Notes under the pieces: generated by a model
The model's database searches: none
What the model was told of the DNA's origin: nothing
Seen by the model: the letters and a program-made list of their open reading frames with translations, nothing else
Made by a program: the position numbers and the translations under genes
Assembly: GCA_028822675.1 (NCBI GenBank)
Contig: JAPKDE010000126.1
Location: 1 to 7,303, forward strand
From: Dehalococcoidia bacterium
Lineage (GTDB): Bacteria; Chloroflexota; Dehalococcoidia; UBA3495
Length of the DNA: 7,303 nt
Reading direction: 5' to 3'
Part shown: piece by piece, positions 6,639 through 7,303 of the stretch
Position numbering within the stretch: position 1 is the first letter of the stretch
How the letters are laid out: the number at the start of each line of letters is the position of its first letter

Positions 6639-7292
6639 TTATCCCAGCTTGAAATCTCGGATGTGTTGCGGTACTTCCATGCCTGCCTGGTTCTTGGGGT
6701 CGGGAATCGGGTCATGCAGTATCTGCGACATGGGTAGCACGCCAGCCCAAATGGGCAGCGCATAGTCTTCTTCATCATCCACCGGAGGGCCGGTCCGGAC
6801 TTTGGCGGACCCTTCATAAATCGGCATGGAAAATACAGTGGTGGCTTTGGCCTCTTGGTCGGTCATCTGCCGCAGCGTCTCCAACCGGCCAGGTATCAGT
6901 GTCTCAACAAAGCTATCCAGCAGCGCATTCTTCTCGTCGTCTTCGACCTTGGTCGCTTGGCCGAAGAGCATGACCGAGCGGTAATTGATGGAATGGTGGA
7001 ATGAGGAACGGGCCAGCACAAATCCATCGAAATGGGTAATGGCCATGCAGACCTCCTTGTCCACGATCTGACGGAGAAACCGGCTGGCTGAGGAGCCGTG
7101 CCAGAAGATCGTGTCGCCCTCACGCCACTGCAACGTGGGAGTCACGTAGGGGCGGCCATCAATGATATAGGAGACGTGACAGAGGGGTGTGGCGTCGATG
7201 ATCTGGTTAACCACATCTCGGTCGTAGTCGGCGCGACCTGGGTTCCGTACCAATTGGGTTATGGGGGTTGCCTTGAGATCGCCTTCTGGCAT
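6639..7292 (-). CDS. Pyridoxamine 5'-phosphate oxidase-like flavin-nucleotide-binding protein
   Basis: The fold is the FMN-binding split barrel shared by PNP oxidases, NimA-type nitroimidazole reductases and related flavin- or F420-dependent proteins. In this 217-residue product the signature segments are: RADYDRDVVNQIIDA (20-34), LCHVSYIIDGRPYVTPT (37-53), FWHGSSASRFLR (63-74), DGFVLARSSFHHSINYRSV (89-107), PGRLETLR (134-141) and SAKVRTGPPVDDEED (162-176), with WAGVLP near 182. All belong to the commonly annotated 'PNPOx family' group whose substrate is mostly unknown. True PNPOx (pdxH) is a different subgroup, so that name is not used. The start at ATG 7292 has AGGAA at 7299-7303, right at the window edge, so the gene is complete. 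It is the upstream gene of a likely pair with the Gal80-like oxidoreductase; more genes could precede it outside the window. Confidence 0.92.
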   Translation of the reverse strand: MPEGDLKATPITQLVRNPGRADYDRDVVNQIIDATPLCHVSYIIDGRPYVTPTLQWREGDTIFWHGSSASRFLRQIVDKEVCMAITHFDGFVLARSSFHHSINYRSVMLFGQATKVEDDEKNALLDSFVETLIPGRLETLRQMTDQEAKATTVFSMPIYEGSAKVRTGPPVDDEEDYALPIWAGVLPMSQILHDPIPDPKNQAGMEVPQHIRDFKLG

Positions 7293-7303
7293 TTTTCGTT
7301 CCT

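Overview
The window looks like an ordinary catabolic or accessory stretch of a bacterial chromosome with moderately high GC. The gene families are a thiolase, a class III CoA-transferase, a carboxymuconolactone-decarboxylase-like protein, a Gal80-type Gfo/Idh/MocA oxidoreductase, a flavin-nucleotide-binding PNPOx-like protein and a two-domain-type universal stress protein. Together with short palindromic intergenic repeats of the 'GTCATTCCTGCG' and 'CTGTCATTCTGAG' kinds, they fit an uncultured Chloroflexota (SAR202/Dehalococcoidia-like) genome. That placement is inferred from gene content and repeat style; there is no marker gene in the window to prove it.

Layout. Bases 1-1157 (+) hold most of a thiolase whose N-terminus lies off the left edge. 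A strong hairpin terminator follows (1198-1231). Next comes a roughly 450-base gene-free stretch filled with two families of short inverted repeats. Bases 1689-2867 (+) encode a complete CaiB/BaiF CoA-transferase. Convergent to it, 2906-3518 (-) is a broken universal stress protein that seems to be a two-domain protein collapsed by an out-of-frame internal deletion. Bases 3789-4346 (+) encode a carboxymuconolactone-decarboxylase-family protein, followed by a MITE-like hairpin repeat (4393-4487). Bases 4574-5401 (+) encode a FhuF-like [2Fe-2S] protein. A bidirectional terminator (5427-5459) separates it from a convergent minus-strand pair that looks like an operon: a PNPOx-like flavoprotein (6639-7292) read first, then a Gal80-like oxidoreductase (5498-6595).

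How the genes fit together. The thiolase and CoA-transferase both act on acyl-CoA substrates and share a direction, but a terminator and repeats separate them, so they are probably separate transcription units with related roles in breaking down organic acids. The two minus-strand genes lie 43 bases apart and are probably co-transcribed. The FhuF-like and decarboxylase-like genes each appear to stand alone. I see no tRNA, rRNA, CRISPR array, integrase or transposase gene, and no convincing undescribed multi-gene system. The points most worth a second look are the collapsed stress protein, the Gal80-like protein that lacks the usual catalytic lysine, and the dense intergenic palindromes.
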